Assembly: GCA_023014485.1 (NCBI GenBank)
Contig: JAJOZX010000091.1
Location: 1 to 64,000, forward strand
Reading direction: 5' to 3'
Source: Bathynomus jamesi
Taxonomy: Eukaryota > Arthropoda > Malacostraca > Isopoda > Cirolanidae
Length of the DNA stretch: 64,000 bases
The position numbers and the translations under genes are program-made. Position 1 is the stretch's first letter. The number at the start of each line of letters is the position of its first letter. Shown here one piece after another: positions 20,368 to 29,874 of the stretch. Under the pieces are notes generated by a model. The model ran no database searches, was not told the origin of the DNA, and saw nothing but the letters and a program-made list of their open reading frames with translations.

Positions 20368-22362
20368 CACTGGCCAACAAAATGAAACTTTTTTTTCTCA
20401 TCACAAACATGATCACACTTTTCTTAATGCATGTTTCGCGCTGATTCCGAATCTGGTTTTATTTTTTTTCTAGCACGTAGAGTTATATAGATACACTGGT
20501 TTTGATATTTTTAAGTTTTTGATATTGCTATAAGAAAATTTATGGATGTATCGATCACACTTAGGAATGCTAAACAACAAATACATCATATACTTTATTC
20601 AATGTACTTATAAATAAAGAATATATACATTATTTTATTAAAAGCGCTGTGAGTGTGATTTCCTTTTGTAAATTTGGCCTGGATTGTCACGATACAGCAT
20701 CCAACAATGGTCCGCCATCATGCTTTCATTCCAATATCCTTGGTAGCGCTTCTCCATCATCTGAATATCTTGATGGAAGCGCTCTCCTTGCTCGTCACTC
20801 ACTGCACCAAGGTTTTCAGGAAAGAAATCTAAGTGGGAATGCAGGAAGTGAATATTTAACGACATTCGACACTCCATTTCTTTGAAGGCATCAAGGAGGT
20901 TCTTGACTCCATCCTTATACGCAGGTAACTTGTTTCTTCCAAGAAAGTTTTCACATATCCATTTGTGAATCCTGACTGCATACCCATAAGCATTCCTATA
21001 ACTTTTAGATCTCCACAAACATTCCATTGATGACTCGTATTTGATTGCCTTAAGTAGTATATCCATATTGTCATATGTCTCTTTTAGATGGACGGAATGG
21101 GCAATGGGGATGGATGGCATTATATTACCATTATGCAAAAGAACTGCTTTCAGGCTTCTCTGCGACGAATCAATAAAGAGGCGCCACTCAGATGCCACAT
21201 ACGTCTGAGATATGGCTGTAAATAGTCCATTGATGTCATGGCAATAACAGAGACGACCGTCTACTGAAAAGAATGCTGTTAATTCAAAATTCCGCTTTCG
21301 GTAGTAACTAATACGAACATTGTTCTCAAGTAAATTGTTCTCCTTTAGTCTTGAGGCGAGAAGCTCTGATTTCTCTTTAGACAGCGATAAGTCTCTAACA
21401 AGATCATTCAACTGTCCTTGGGTTAACTTTTTAGGCTCTAAATGTCTACCTTCAAAAGTGTACTCTGGTTCTGTAGATGGTCCGGAAATGCCAGTTGCAC
21501 CTTCATCACTTTCCATGTCATCTATGATAGAATCTAGCCTATCACTTGGGGGAATTGGAATGGGCAATGTTTCATCATGTTTTACTGGTCTACGTGCTGA
21601 ATCCAAGTTTGGATATACAATCTGGTGTTTGTTCTTGGCAGAAAACCCCATTAAGTTCACACTACAAAAATAACAGTCTTCATGATGATCTCTCGGCTCC
21701 CTCCATATCATGGGTATGGCAAACGGCATTGAAGCTTTCTTTTTGTTAAGCCAATCACGCAATCCATTTGAACAGCCAGAACAGATTTGATGTGGTGCCC
21801 ATGGTTTATCTTGGTCACCTAGATGGCAACCAAAGTATAGCTTGTATATTTTCTTAATGTCGGTTGTAATACTTCGTCGCTGTGTTTTAGTTGTCAACTG
21901 GCCGCATGCGAAACAGAACTTGTCGGGGTCATTCTTACATTGTCGAGGCATGTTGACTGACCTGAGCAAACTATAAATTAAAAAAAAATGTACACCAACT
22001 TGACACAACAAGTTCTTGGACTGGACTGATCTATTGACACACAAAGCACGGCATTGTTGCCTGAATCACAATGCTGCGAGACGTAAAAGCTCACACCTGA
22101 AATACATAAGATGTATAATTAAGATAATTGAAATAAATAAGATGAATAAACTAAAAAAAAAACAATAAAATAAACAATCAAATGTTGAAATATTAGTATT
22201 TTGCCTATTTAAAATGGTTAAATCTGTGTAGTTATATATATGCCTTCATCTTGAAAACTATACGTGCTATAAAAGATCTGAATGCAGTTTTGGAATCGGC
22301 GTGAAAAATGTTATCCAGCCAACACACATTTTACTCTGATGAAAAATCTTTGTTGACCAGTG
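20368..22362 (-). mobile_element. TIR element of unclear superfamily with an intact ORF
   Basis: Ends CACTGGCCAACAAA (20368) and, complemented, CACTGGTCAACAAA (22362) are inverted repeats, flanked by TAA on both sides (20365-20367 and 22363-22365). A 3 bp TWA-type duplication is known from PIF/Harbinger and 2-3 bp from CACTA-like elements, but the encoded protein resembles neither transposase. The element is 1995 bp, and its single long ORF fills about two thirds of it. Confidence 0.65.
20638..21951 (-). CDS. uncharacterised repeat-associated protein with Cys-rich N-terminus
   Basis: An open frame of 437 codons from MPRQC at 21951 to the stop at 20638; an upstream in-frame Met at 22044 exists, but the leader between them looks non-coding. 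Three Cys pairs are visible near the N-terminus (CFACG; CSGCSNGLRDW; DCYFCS), suggesting metal binding. A middle helical part (LTQGQLNDLVRDLSLSKEKS) is followed by a region with CYCHDINGLF and a conserved C-terminus HFLHSHLDFFPENLGAVSDE then QGERFHQDI. I recall such C-termini from a family repeated in many arthropod genomes, without a known function. The position between TIRs suggests a transposon protein, possibly a transposase of an undescribed type or an accessory factor. No acidic triad could be assigned by eye. Confidence 0.7.
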   Translation of the reverse strand: MPRQCKNDPDKFCFACGQLTTKTQRRSITTDIKKIYKLYFGCHLGDQDKPWAPHQICSGCSNGLRDWLNKKKASMPFAIPMIWREPRDHHEDCYFCSVNLMGFSAKNKHQIVYPNLDSARRPVKHDETLPIPIPPSDRLDSIIDDMESDEGATGISGPSTEPEYTFEGRHLEPKKLTQGQLNDLVRDLSLSKEKSELLASRLKENNLLENNVRISYYRKRNFELTAFFSVDGRLCYCHDINGLFTAISQTYVASEWRLFIDSSQRSLKAVLLHNGNIMPSIPIAHSVHLKETYDNMDILLKAIKYESSMECLWRSKSYRNAYGYAVRIHKWICENFLGRNKLPAYKDGVKNLLDAFKEMECRMSLNIHFLHSHLDFFPENLGAVSDEQGERFHQDIQMMEKRYQGYWNESMMADHCWMLYRDNPGQIYKRKSHSQRF

Positions 22363-22365
22363 TAA

Positions 22366-23136
22366 TTATTTATTGTGTAATTTATTTTTAAGTCTATCTA
22401 AAAATTTTTTTTTTCCTGACTTTTGTTTCGTACGATCTTTTTCCGGAATTATTTGGGTCTCATTTAATGCTAAGAAACAGCCGAAGTGATCAGAAATACC
22501 CAGAAGGAAAATACCGGCCTTGAGGTTTAGTGAATACTACTATTACTACTAATACTAATAATAATAATAATAGTTATCTAAATTTGACTCCCTTTTTACG
22601 TGTCACCTCCTCTTTACCTATTTTCAAAAAAGTTTTTAAAAATGTACGATAATGTTTAGAAATTGAGTACAATAGAGCCATTTCCATCTCTTCATTAACT
22701 CCATTTCAGTAATGCATTAATAAGTTTAAAAAAAAAATACGCCCCAAAACAACTGATTTCTTTCCTTTGTTTGTAAAAGTGTAATATGTTTATCGCGCAA
22801 AAACGTGATTATGACAGGTAAATAATTTTACCTGCCAAGAATTCAAAATAAATTTTGAAATGCATTCAGGTAAACAATATCCTTCTCGATTAATTCAAAT
22901 TTAAAATCTTTATTCAGAAAAGATTAAAAGTGACAGAGTTTTAGAATTTTTAGATACTTGATACGATATTAATATATTCACAGTGCTCTTATTTGAATAT
23001 GCCCTTGAAAGCATGGAGGCTTTTTAGGCAAAATTAATGGCATTTAATTTATTTATTACGTGAAAAAGTGAAAGTTGCAAGTGATAGTAATAGTGATAAC
23101 AAAATAATAATAATAATAATAATAAATATGAAGTCT
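22366..23136. other. no gene recognised
   Basis: AT-rich with short (TAA)n runs. No ORF with recognisable motif. Confidence 0.5.
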
Positions 23137-23144
23137 ACAAAATG

Positions 23145-23347
23145 GGAGCTATTGAAGAATAGGGACCCCAGCCTTCTTTAGGTAGGCTTATAAGGCTAAC
23201 TAACGAAAATATCACGACCTAACCTAACCAATCGTTAGGTTAACTGTACGCCCTTGACGATTGGTTACGTTAGGTCATGATAGTTTCGTTAGTTAGCCTT
23301 ATAAAGCTAACTAAAGAAGGCCGGGGTCCCTATTCTTCAATAGCTCC
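23145..23347. mobile_element. 203 bp foldback MITE
   Basis: The element is almost a complete palindrome: GGAGCTATTGAAGAATAGGG at the left is mirrored by its complement at the right, with arms of about 85 bp. An 8 bp duplication ACAAAATG (23137-23144 and 23348-23355) flanks it. Ends starting GGAGC with 8 bp duplication fit a Merlin-type MITE better than hAT, but this is inference. Confidence 0.8.
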
Positions 23348-23402
23348 ACAAAATGTTATATAATTTTAAATTAAATAATTTATTTTATATTTTGCTTAAT
23401 GA

Positions 23403-23866
23403 AAGACCCTTCCTCAAAAAGTACTCCTTACCCTATATTATTCTTTCATCCAGCCACATTTATTATATTGCATTACAACATAGGGTAGCTCAAAGAAATA
23501 TATCAAACTTACTTTAGAAGTAATTCATCAAAAACTGCCTGCGAACACACACGAATAATGACAACAGACAAAGTCGCACTTCCCCAATGTTTAAAAGAGT
23601 TAAATATTTTGAAACTAAATGACTCGTACAAATTTAGTGTTGCTGTCAATATGTTCAAAGATATCAACAGAAATCAACATGCACCACCCTTTCAAAGAGC
23701 AATCCCCCCCCCCCCCCGCTATCAAATACACCATCGTTATAACACCAGACTGGCCAGTAATTTTATACACAAACCTAACCTCATTAGTTCCTATTGATAT
23801 ATAAGTTCACTACTGCCATTTTTACCAAAGTAATGAAATTCCCACTTTATAATCAACTATTTAAAT
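23403..23866 (+). pseudogene. LINE ORF2 3' end, left arm of a tail-to-tail pair
   Basis: The frame LPQCLKELNILKLNDSYKFS followed by FKDINRNQ and then HHRYNTRLASNF is the typical C-terminal end of CR1/Jockey-like reverse transcriptase proteins, past the RT domain. It is strongly 5'-truncated. The 3' UTR runs to a palindromic centre at about 23866-23871. The right arm is the same sequence inverted with about 3 percent substitutions. Confidence 0.7.
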
Positions 23867-23870
23867 AGTT

Positions 23871-24790
23871 TAAATAGTTGATTATAAAATGGGAACTTCA
23901 TTACTATGGTAAAAATGGCAGTAGTGAACTTATACATCAATAGGAACTAATGAGGTTAGGTTTGTGTATAAAATTACTGGGCAGCCTGGTGTTATAACGA
24001 TGGTGTATTTGATAGGGGGTGGGGGTTGCTCTATGAATGGGTGGTGTATGTTGATTTCTGTTGATATCTTTGAACATATTGACAGCAACACTAAATTTGT
24101 ACAAGTCATTTAGTTTAAAAATATTTAACTCTTTTAAACATTGGGGAAGTGTGACTTTGTCTGTTGTCATTATTCGAGTGTGTTCGCAGGCAGTTTTTGA
24201 TGAATTACTTCTAAAGTAAGTTTTATATATTTCTTTGAGCTACCCTATGTTGTAATGCAATATAATAAATGTGGCTGGATGAAAGAATAATATAGGGTAA
24301 GGAGTACGTTTTGAGGAAGGGTCTTTTTTAGTTTAAATAATATGAAGAGAAATCTTGGCATGTTTTATTAGGTATGTTGTATGACTTTTGAAATTTAGTT
24401 TTTCGTCTAAATTAATGCCAAGTACTTTAAGCTCATTCACCCTCCTCGCAAGAGTAGTATTCCCAATTTTTATTTGACAGTTTGTATTAATATGTTTTGT
24501 GGTAATCGTATGAGATGACTGTGTCAAATTCAACAATAGCACACATCCATTTATATGCACTTTCTAACTGTCTGTTCTTTTCATTAAAGTCTGAGTTATG
24601 ATGGGAAGAAGTAAGTGTGGTATCATCTGCGTATTGTAGCAATTTAATGTGTTTGAGAGATGAAAATCGTTGACGTAAATTAGGAATAGTAATGAGCTTT
24701 GACACGGATATGAAGTTAGATAGGGTTGCGGCTTTATAATATTATAAGAAGTTATATATATTAAATTCGCTGATAACGTTGCGTTTGATA
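23871..24790 (-). pseudogene. LINE reverse transcriptase and C-terminus, right arm
   Basis: On the minus strand, in several frames, are LFLIYVNDF (RT block 4), LLQYADDTTLTSS with the active-site YADD box, NELKVLGINLDEKLNFKSH (the block after the catalytic site) and the C-terminal LKELNIFKLNDLYKFSVAV, so the order is that of a non-LTR RT. Frameshifts separate the parts. It extends further 5' than its partner at 23403-23866. The 5' limit near 24790 is approximate. Confidence 0.75.
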
Positions 24791-24879
24791 ATGTCGTCCA
24801 CGAACAACAACGTAAACAATATATAGGACAATTATTGTTTATTACGTGGGCCAAGACGTGGTATTTTTTAAAAACGGAC

Positions 24880-26024
24880 AAAATTCAAGCCAGGCCGATA
24901 GCAACCGTGGACAGACTCGAGCCGATAGTAGTATTCAGCACTTAACAGCTCACACGGCGTGCCTCGGAGTCGTGAATGGCGCTATATTTTATATTATATT
25001 ATTTTACTTGTATTAACACCTTTATTATGTGCTTAATTATAATTAAATTTTGTTTACAGGTCACTATACTACAGCAACGGTCACCCTGTTTTCGGCCATG
25101 AACCATTTTAAGGTAAAAATATGTGACGAAACACATCGATATTTTGAAATATCGATGACTATTGAATACTTAAACCCGTAAGTAGGCTTACCACTATTAT
25201 AGAAAACCTCCTACTGCATATGATCTGCCAACTTCTGAAAGTCTCGAGCGTAGTGAGTCACTTCAGTTGTCATGCAGTCGTTGTTATGATTTTGGTATAC
25301 AATTGCGATTTCATTCAAATATTTTCTCTCTATTATTTATTATCGAGGTCTCGTGAGCCACTGAAAACAACTCGCCGAGCAATCTGTTGTCCGCGAGCTG
25401 CGGATTAGGGACTCCTGTGCTACACCGTAATATTACTCTAATGTTTTAGGGGAAAGTCTGATAGTTTAGGCAAAAGTCATATATTTTTGGGGATCTTTGA
25501 AAACTATATTTCGCATGAGGTTCTTAAAAATAGATAACTCTGACCGCAATATTGTGGAGATCTCTACGAACGTAACTCCTCGTTATCAGTGTACTCTAAG
25601 GGTTGTTGACAATTCGTAGGTTCTTTTTTCAGAATTTCAGAATTTTTGGCAGACCACCTTTGCGCAGTGTTCATAGGAAGTGGCAAAGTTTTGCTTATCC
25701 ACTTCAGGTGAATGGTACTTTACGACCACTGACAAAGATTTCCGAATTACTGCGCTGACGTTTGACGTTGCGGACGATAACAGCAAACAAACGCGACGCC
25801 GCCAAACCAAATGCAGCGGTTGCGATATGAGATTTGACTTACTCGGACACCACGAAAACTCTCGAGGCAATTATGATATGACGTAATGGTAAAAATATGA
25901 ATACGACGTTGCAACTAACAAACTGGATTTTCCAGTTCTCTTCTTGGACAAACCATGCTAAATTTACGATTTTCTTTAGAAAAATATACCTGTCTAGAAA
26001 TGTGATAAAAAATCTCGATAATAA

Positions 26025-26027
<3 letters not shown>
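24880..26027. other. no gene recognised
   Basis: Contains an AT-rich part and a GC-richer stretch around 24890-24970. The ORFs at 25637-25886 overlap on both strands and show no motif. Confidence 0.45.
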
Positions 26028-26065
<38 letters not shown>

Positions 26066-26068
<3 letters not shown>

Positions 26069-28620
26069 GGTGATTCAAAAAAATCAGTTTTTTTTTTTAA
26101 TTGTTCAACCTGTATTTTGTTCCCTATGACAAAAAAGTAGTGTATGCCAAATTTGGTGAATTTTAAATAAAATTTACTATGTGCTACCAGGCGTCAAAGT
26201 TTCCTTTTTTCAATTTGTTTGTTTTCACAACTTATGATTTTATGTTTAATTGTTTATATTTCAGAATTTTTAATTAATGGTTTATATACTAGCTTGCTTT
26301 TAATTGTTGTTTGGAACTCGTAATTTTGAAACCAATTAATCGATTATGGAAGCTAGGCCTAACTCACCATCACCTAGTTGCTCAGTTGGGAGAAGTTCTA
26401 CAAGAAAAGAAACTGAAGTATGGCTAATTGGGCAGCCCTCTGCAGTACTAAAACATTCTATTACCATCAGAGAAGGAAATGATGGCCCTCTTCATGCACT
26501 ACAGAAATATTAAAAAGCGAGGCATTAGAGAATCATGCTACTTACTGTGGATGATGTGCTAGCAGTTTGGAAAAAAGAGGAATACCAGCAAAACAGAGTA
26601 CATGTAGTAGATAAAATTCAAGGAATACTGAAGGAATGGCAGCTGCTTAAGAAAAACGAAGCAAACAAATTGAAAAGATCACAAAATTTAAATAATAAAG
26701 AAGAAAAATGGAAAGATAAACTGGAAAACTTATTTGACATTGCTCATGAGAATGCTATGCAGCTTATAAAAATAGAAGATGATGATAAATTCTTGAAAAT
26801 GCAACGTGAGAAAGGACATCATGGAAAAATGGGTACGATTGATAAGGCTGTTGCTAAAAAAGAGCAAAGAGCAGCAGAAAAGCAACATTATGAAAAGAGG
26901 AAAGCAGAAGAAGAGATCAAAAGAAAGAAGAATGAAGAGGCTGTCATACTCACCAGCACATAATCAGAATCAGAGGAGAGTAAAAGTGATGAATCTGGTT
27001 TCTGTGCTGCACAACCTTCAACATGGAAAAGTAAGGTAGGCAAACGTAGAAAATTGTTTGATGATAAATTATTAGGAAGTCTTGATGTTGCAAAATTGAG
27101 TGACAGAAATGCGTCTCTAGTTTTAATGCCAACAATCAGACATCGCTTGAATGGGGCATCTGCGAACAAATAAAATGCGTGTGTTTCGATACAACGACAA
27201 CCAATACTGGTCCTAGAAATGGTGCAGCTATTCTTCTAGAACAAAAATTCGACAACGATTTATTGTGGCTGGCATGTCGACACCACATATTTGAAATTAT
27301 GCTGGAAGCTGTTGTTTCAAAATCTTTATCACCATCTTCTGGCCCAGATATAGTCCTTTTTAAGAAGTTCAGAGAAATATGGTCAAGCATTAATAAGGAG
27401 GACTACGAAACAGTATTATCAGATCCAGATATCTATGAAAATATTCATGACATCAAAGATGACATAATTATATTTGAGGCAAATCAACTAGACACATTCC
27501 AACCAAGAGACGATTACCTAGAACTATTGCAGTTAACAATTATTTTTTTGGGAGGTGAACCAAAAGGTGGAATCAAATTTAAACATCCAGCGGGACTTCA
27601 TCGGGCTAGGTGGATGGCCAAAATTACATATTCATTGACATTTTTTGTTCAAATCTCAGTTCAAAATTTCAGTAAAAGACAAAAAAGGACTAAAAGACAT
27701 CTGTCTATTTGCTACTCGGTTATATGTAAAGGCATGGTTTACAGCTCCTGTGCCATCTTGCGCTCCTCGTCTTGATTTGGAATTATTACAGAATCTTGTA
27801 GTCTACAAACAAATAAATGACACAATTGCATTTGTTGCTATTAAAAAACTGTTAGGTCACCTCTGGTACCTATCAGAAGAACTGGTTGCGTTGGCCTTTT
27901 ATGATGATGAAGTGCCTACTGAAACAAAAAACAAAATGGTAAAGGCCTTGCAAAATACAAAGAAACTCTTCCTGCAAAACGGGCTTTTCTAGATCCTGCA
28001 CTTATTCTAACGAAGAAATTAGAAGATTTTGTCACATGAAATACTCAGATTCTTTACAATAACAGAATTTATTTCAAAATTTTTACTCAAAGATGCTAAA
28101 GAATGGCATAATGATGAAGAGTTTAACTCCGCTAGGAAATCTATCAAACAGTGGAAAGTCATGAATGATATAGCGGAAAGAGGAGTAAAATTAATGATGA
28201 ATATAATAAAATACTAACACATGACGAAGATCAAAAACAATTCTTGCTACAAGTAGTGAAAAACTACAGGGCTGTTTACCCTGATAGAAAAAAGAAACAT
28301 TGATGAAGTAAGGACAGCTAATGTCTCAAATATCATGCTAGTTTAATTATGCATGCTTGTGGTTATGGTAGGACCTACGGGGAGCTTTCCACATTAAAAA
28401 AAAGCAATGCGCCTTGTACTGTACCTCCTGGATGGTGTGGAAAAATTTGACAATTTGAGTCGTTCTGTCAATTTTTTTGCTGGTAGCAACCCTTAAAAAT
28501 TAAAAATTTGCTAAAATATTTTAGGATAGCTATTTTTATGCTGAAATGAACCATTTAAAGGGTTGAACACATTAAAATATAAAAAAAAATTTTTTTTACC
28601 CCCATATTTGAATCACCCTA
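26066..28620 (+). mobile_element. DNA transposon of unclear superfamily, copy A
   Basis: The inverted ends TAGGGTGATTCAAA (26066) and TTTGAATCACCCTA (28620) lie in (TA)n. The element is almost identical to copy B (29875-32451), which is inverted. It encodes a transposase-like protein with FDTT and LACRHH motifs. The flanks allow an AT-only duplication whose length cannot be determined. Confidence 0.8.
26346..28311 (+). pseudogene. transposase-like protein, copy A, internally deleted
   Basis: A charged coiled-coil-like N-terminal half (KDKLENLFDIAHENAMQLIK then KKEQRAAEKQ) is followed by CFDTTTTNTG, GAAILLEQKF, LACRHHIFE, SGPDIVLFKKF and GLHRARWMAKI, then a C-terminal part with WYLSEEL and IAERGVKLM. 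The block D-T-T-x-x-N-T-G and the C-R-H-H-x-x-E block suggest an RNase H-fold transposase. Compared with copy C, the segment before FDTT (DITGKKFVGRLPVVV) is missing, and with it perhaps the first acidic residue. Several one-base frameshifts break the frame, for example near 26500, 26965, 27640 and 27960. Confidence 0.7.
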
Positions 28621-28659
28621 ATATATATATATATTATTATATATAGTAGTTACGATAGA

Positions 28660-29300
28660 AATGTTCTTCGGGAACCTTATCCTCAATAGGAATATGAAAC
28701 AAGAGATACGACTCTCAACATTTATTGGCCAAACGTTTCGGTCCACTCAGGGGCCATCTTCAGTGACTAAATAGAAGCATCTAAAAATAATCATAAAACT
28801 AAAGTAAATACAAATGTCAAACTGTACGATAATAAAATCTAACACAAAAAAAAGTTAAAAAGTTGTTAGAAAACTATCTGGATTATAAAACAAAATAAAA
28901 GTAAAATTAAAACCAACTAAAATTTCAAAAATTAAAAGTTTAAAAATGTTAAGTTTAAAATTTAAAAAGGACTAACCTGGATGGTAAAAGTTACAAATAA
29001 CAAGTGGAGAGAAAGGAAAAAACAACTTAAGTTAGTGCGTTGGTTGCGTTTAAAAGGTGTTGGTTGGTTAGGAAGTATGTAATTTTATCGAGGAAAGGCT
29101 ATCGTTTAGTTCAGGATTTAATTTCTTGATAAAAAGGGATTCTAAAATTTTAAGATCAAGTGAATTAGGAGCAGACGACAAAATCGCAAAGGAGTCCTGG
29201 GGGCACGGGTGGTTATGGGTCTCTGAATGATGCCGAATAGCAGAGGATTCAGGAGTGGAAAGAGGGCGAGAAGTTCGATAAGAAAAACCCAAATGCTATA
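28660..29300 (-). mobile_element. Penelope-like element 3' fragment
   Basis: On the minus strand, SAIRHHSETHNHPCP then DLKILESLFIKKLNPELND is the end of a PLE GIY-YIG endonuclease including the active-site glutamate in ILESLFIKKL. Downstream (28732-28763) lies the hairpin motif CTGAAGATG...CCGAAACG. The RT and the YIG part are missing. It lies between the inverted transposons A and B. Confidence 0.7.
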
Positions 29301-29447
29301 TATGCAGTAAAATCACAGAAAAAGAAACGAAATCTATTTCTGTCTTGTCCCTGAAGATGTGAATATATCACGAAAGCGCTCGGATTTCGTGTTTCTTTTT
29401 CCTTTTCCCTGTGGTTGTTTGCTTATATATATATATATATATATATA
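29296..29447 (+). mobile_element. PLE 3' end, second family
   Basis: CCTGAAGATGTGAATATATC followed by ACGAAAGCGC at 29350-29380 is the PLE-type hairpin motif. It is followed by a short 3' tail and (TA)n. No coding part. Confidence 0.5.
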
Positions 29448-29762
29448 TGATGAATAAAACCACGAAGGAAAGGAAACACAGAATGGTGCTCAAGCGCTTT
29501 CGTCTAATGACATCCTCAGGAACACTGAAGTACATAAAGAGTTACAGCCTATATATAGGTTACAGAAAAAAAATAATATATATATATATATACATATATA
29601 CAATAAACGGAGAAATAAAATTAAAAATTAAAGGATTGTGGGAGGGGCATACAAATTTGTAAGGAAAACTATCGATTTTTAGCACAAGATCAAATGAATT
29701 GTTTCCAACCAATGTTATTCTGTGTTCCCTTTCCTTCGTGGTTTTATTCATCATAAATATTT
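29447..29762. mobile_element. PLE end with inverted flanks, third family
   Basis: The segment starts GATGAATAAAACCACGAAGG and ends with its complement at about 29720-29753. Inside are the complement of CCTGAGGATG...CGAAAGCGC (29497-29520), a (TA)n tract, and a stretch ending ATCGATTTTTAGCACAAGAT. Related pieces are at 56990-57115 and 63238-63422. Confidence 0.55.
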
Positions 29763-29788
29763 TTCACGTGTTACTTTCGTGAAATAAT

Positions 29789-29870
<82 letters not shown>

Positions 29871-29874
29871 AATT

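Noticed and set aside
23403..24327. Fold-back sequencing artefact for the LINE pair
   Set aside because: Arms differ by scattered substitutions and length, not only in homopolymers. For the PLE pair at 57-63 kb an artefact is not excluded.
25637..25886. Overlapping ORFs on both strands
   Set aside because: Neither shows a family motif or biased composition.
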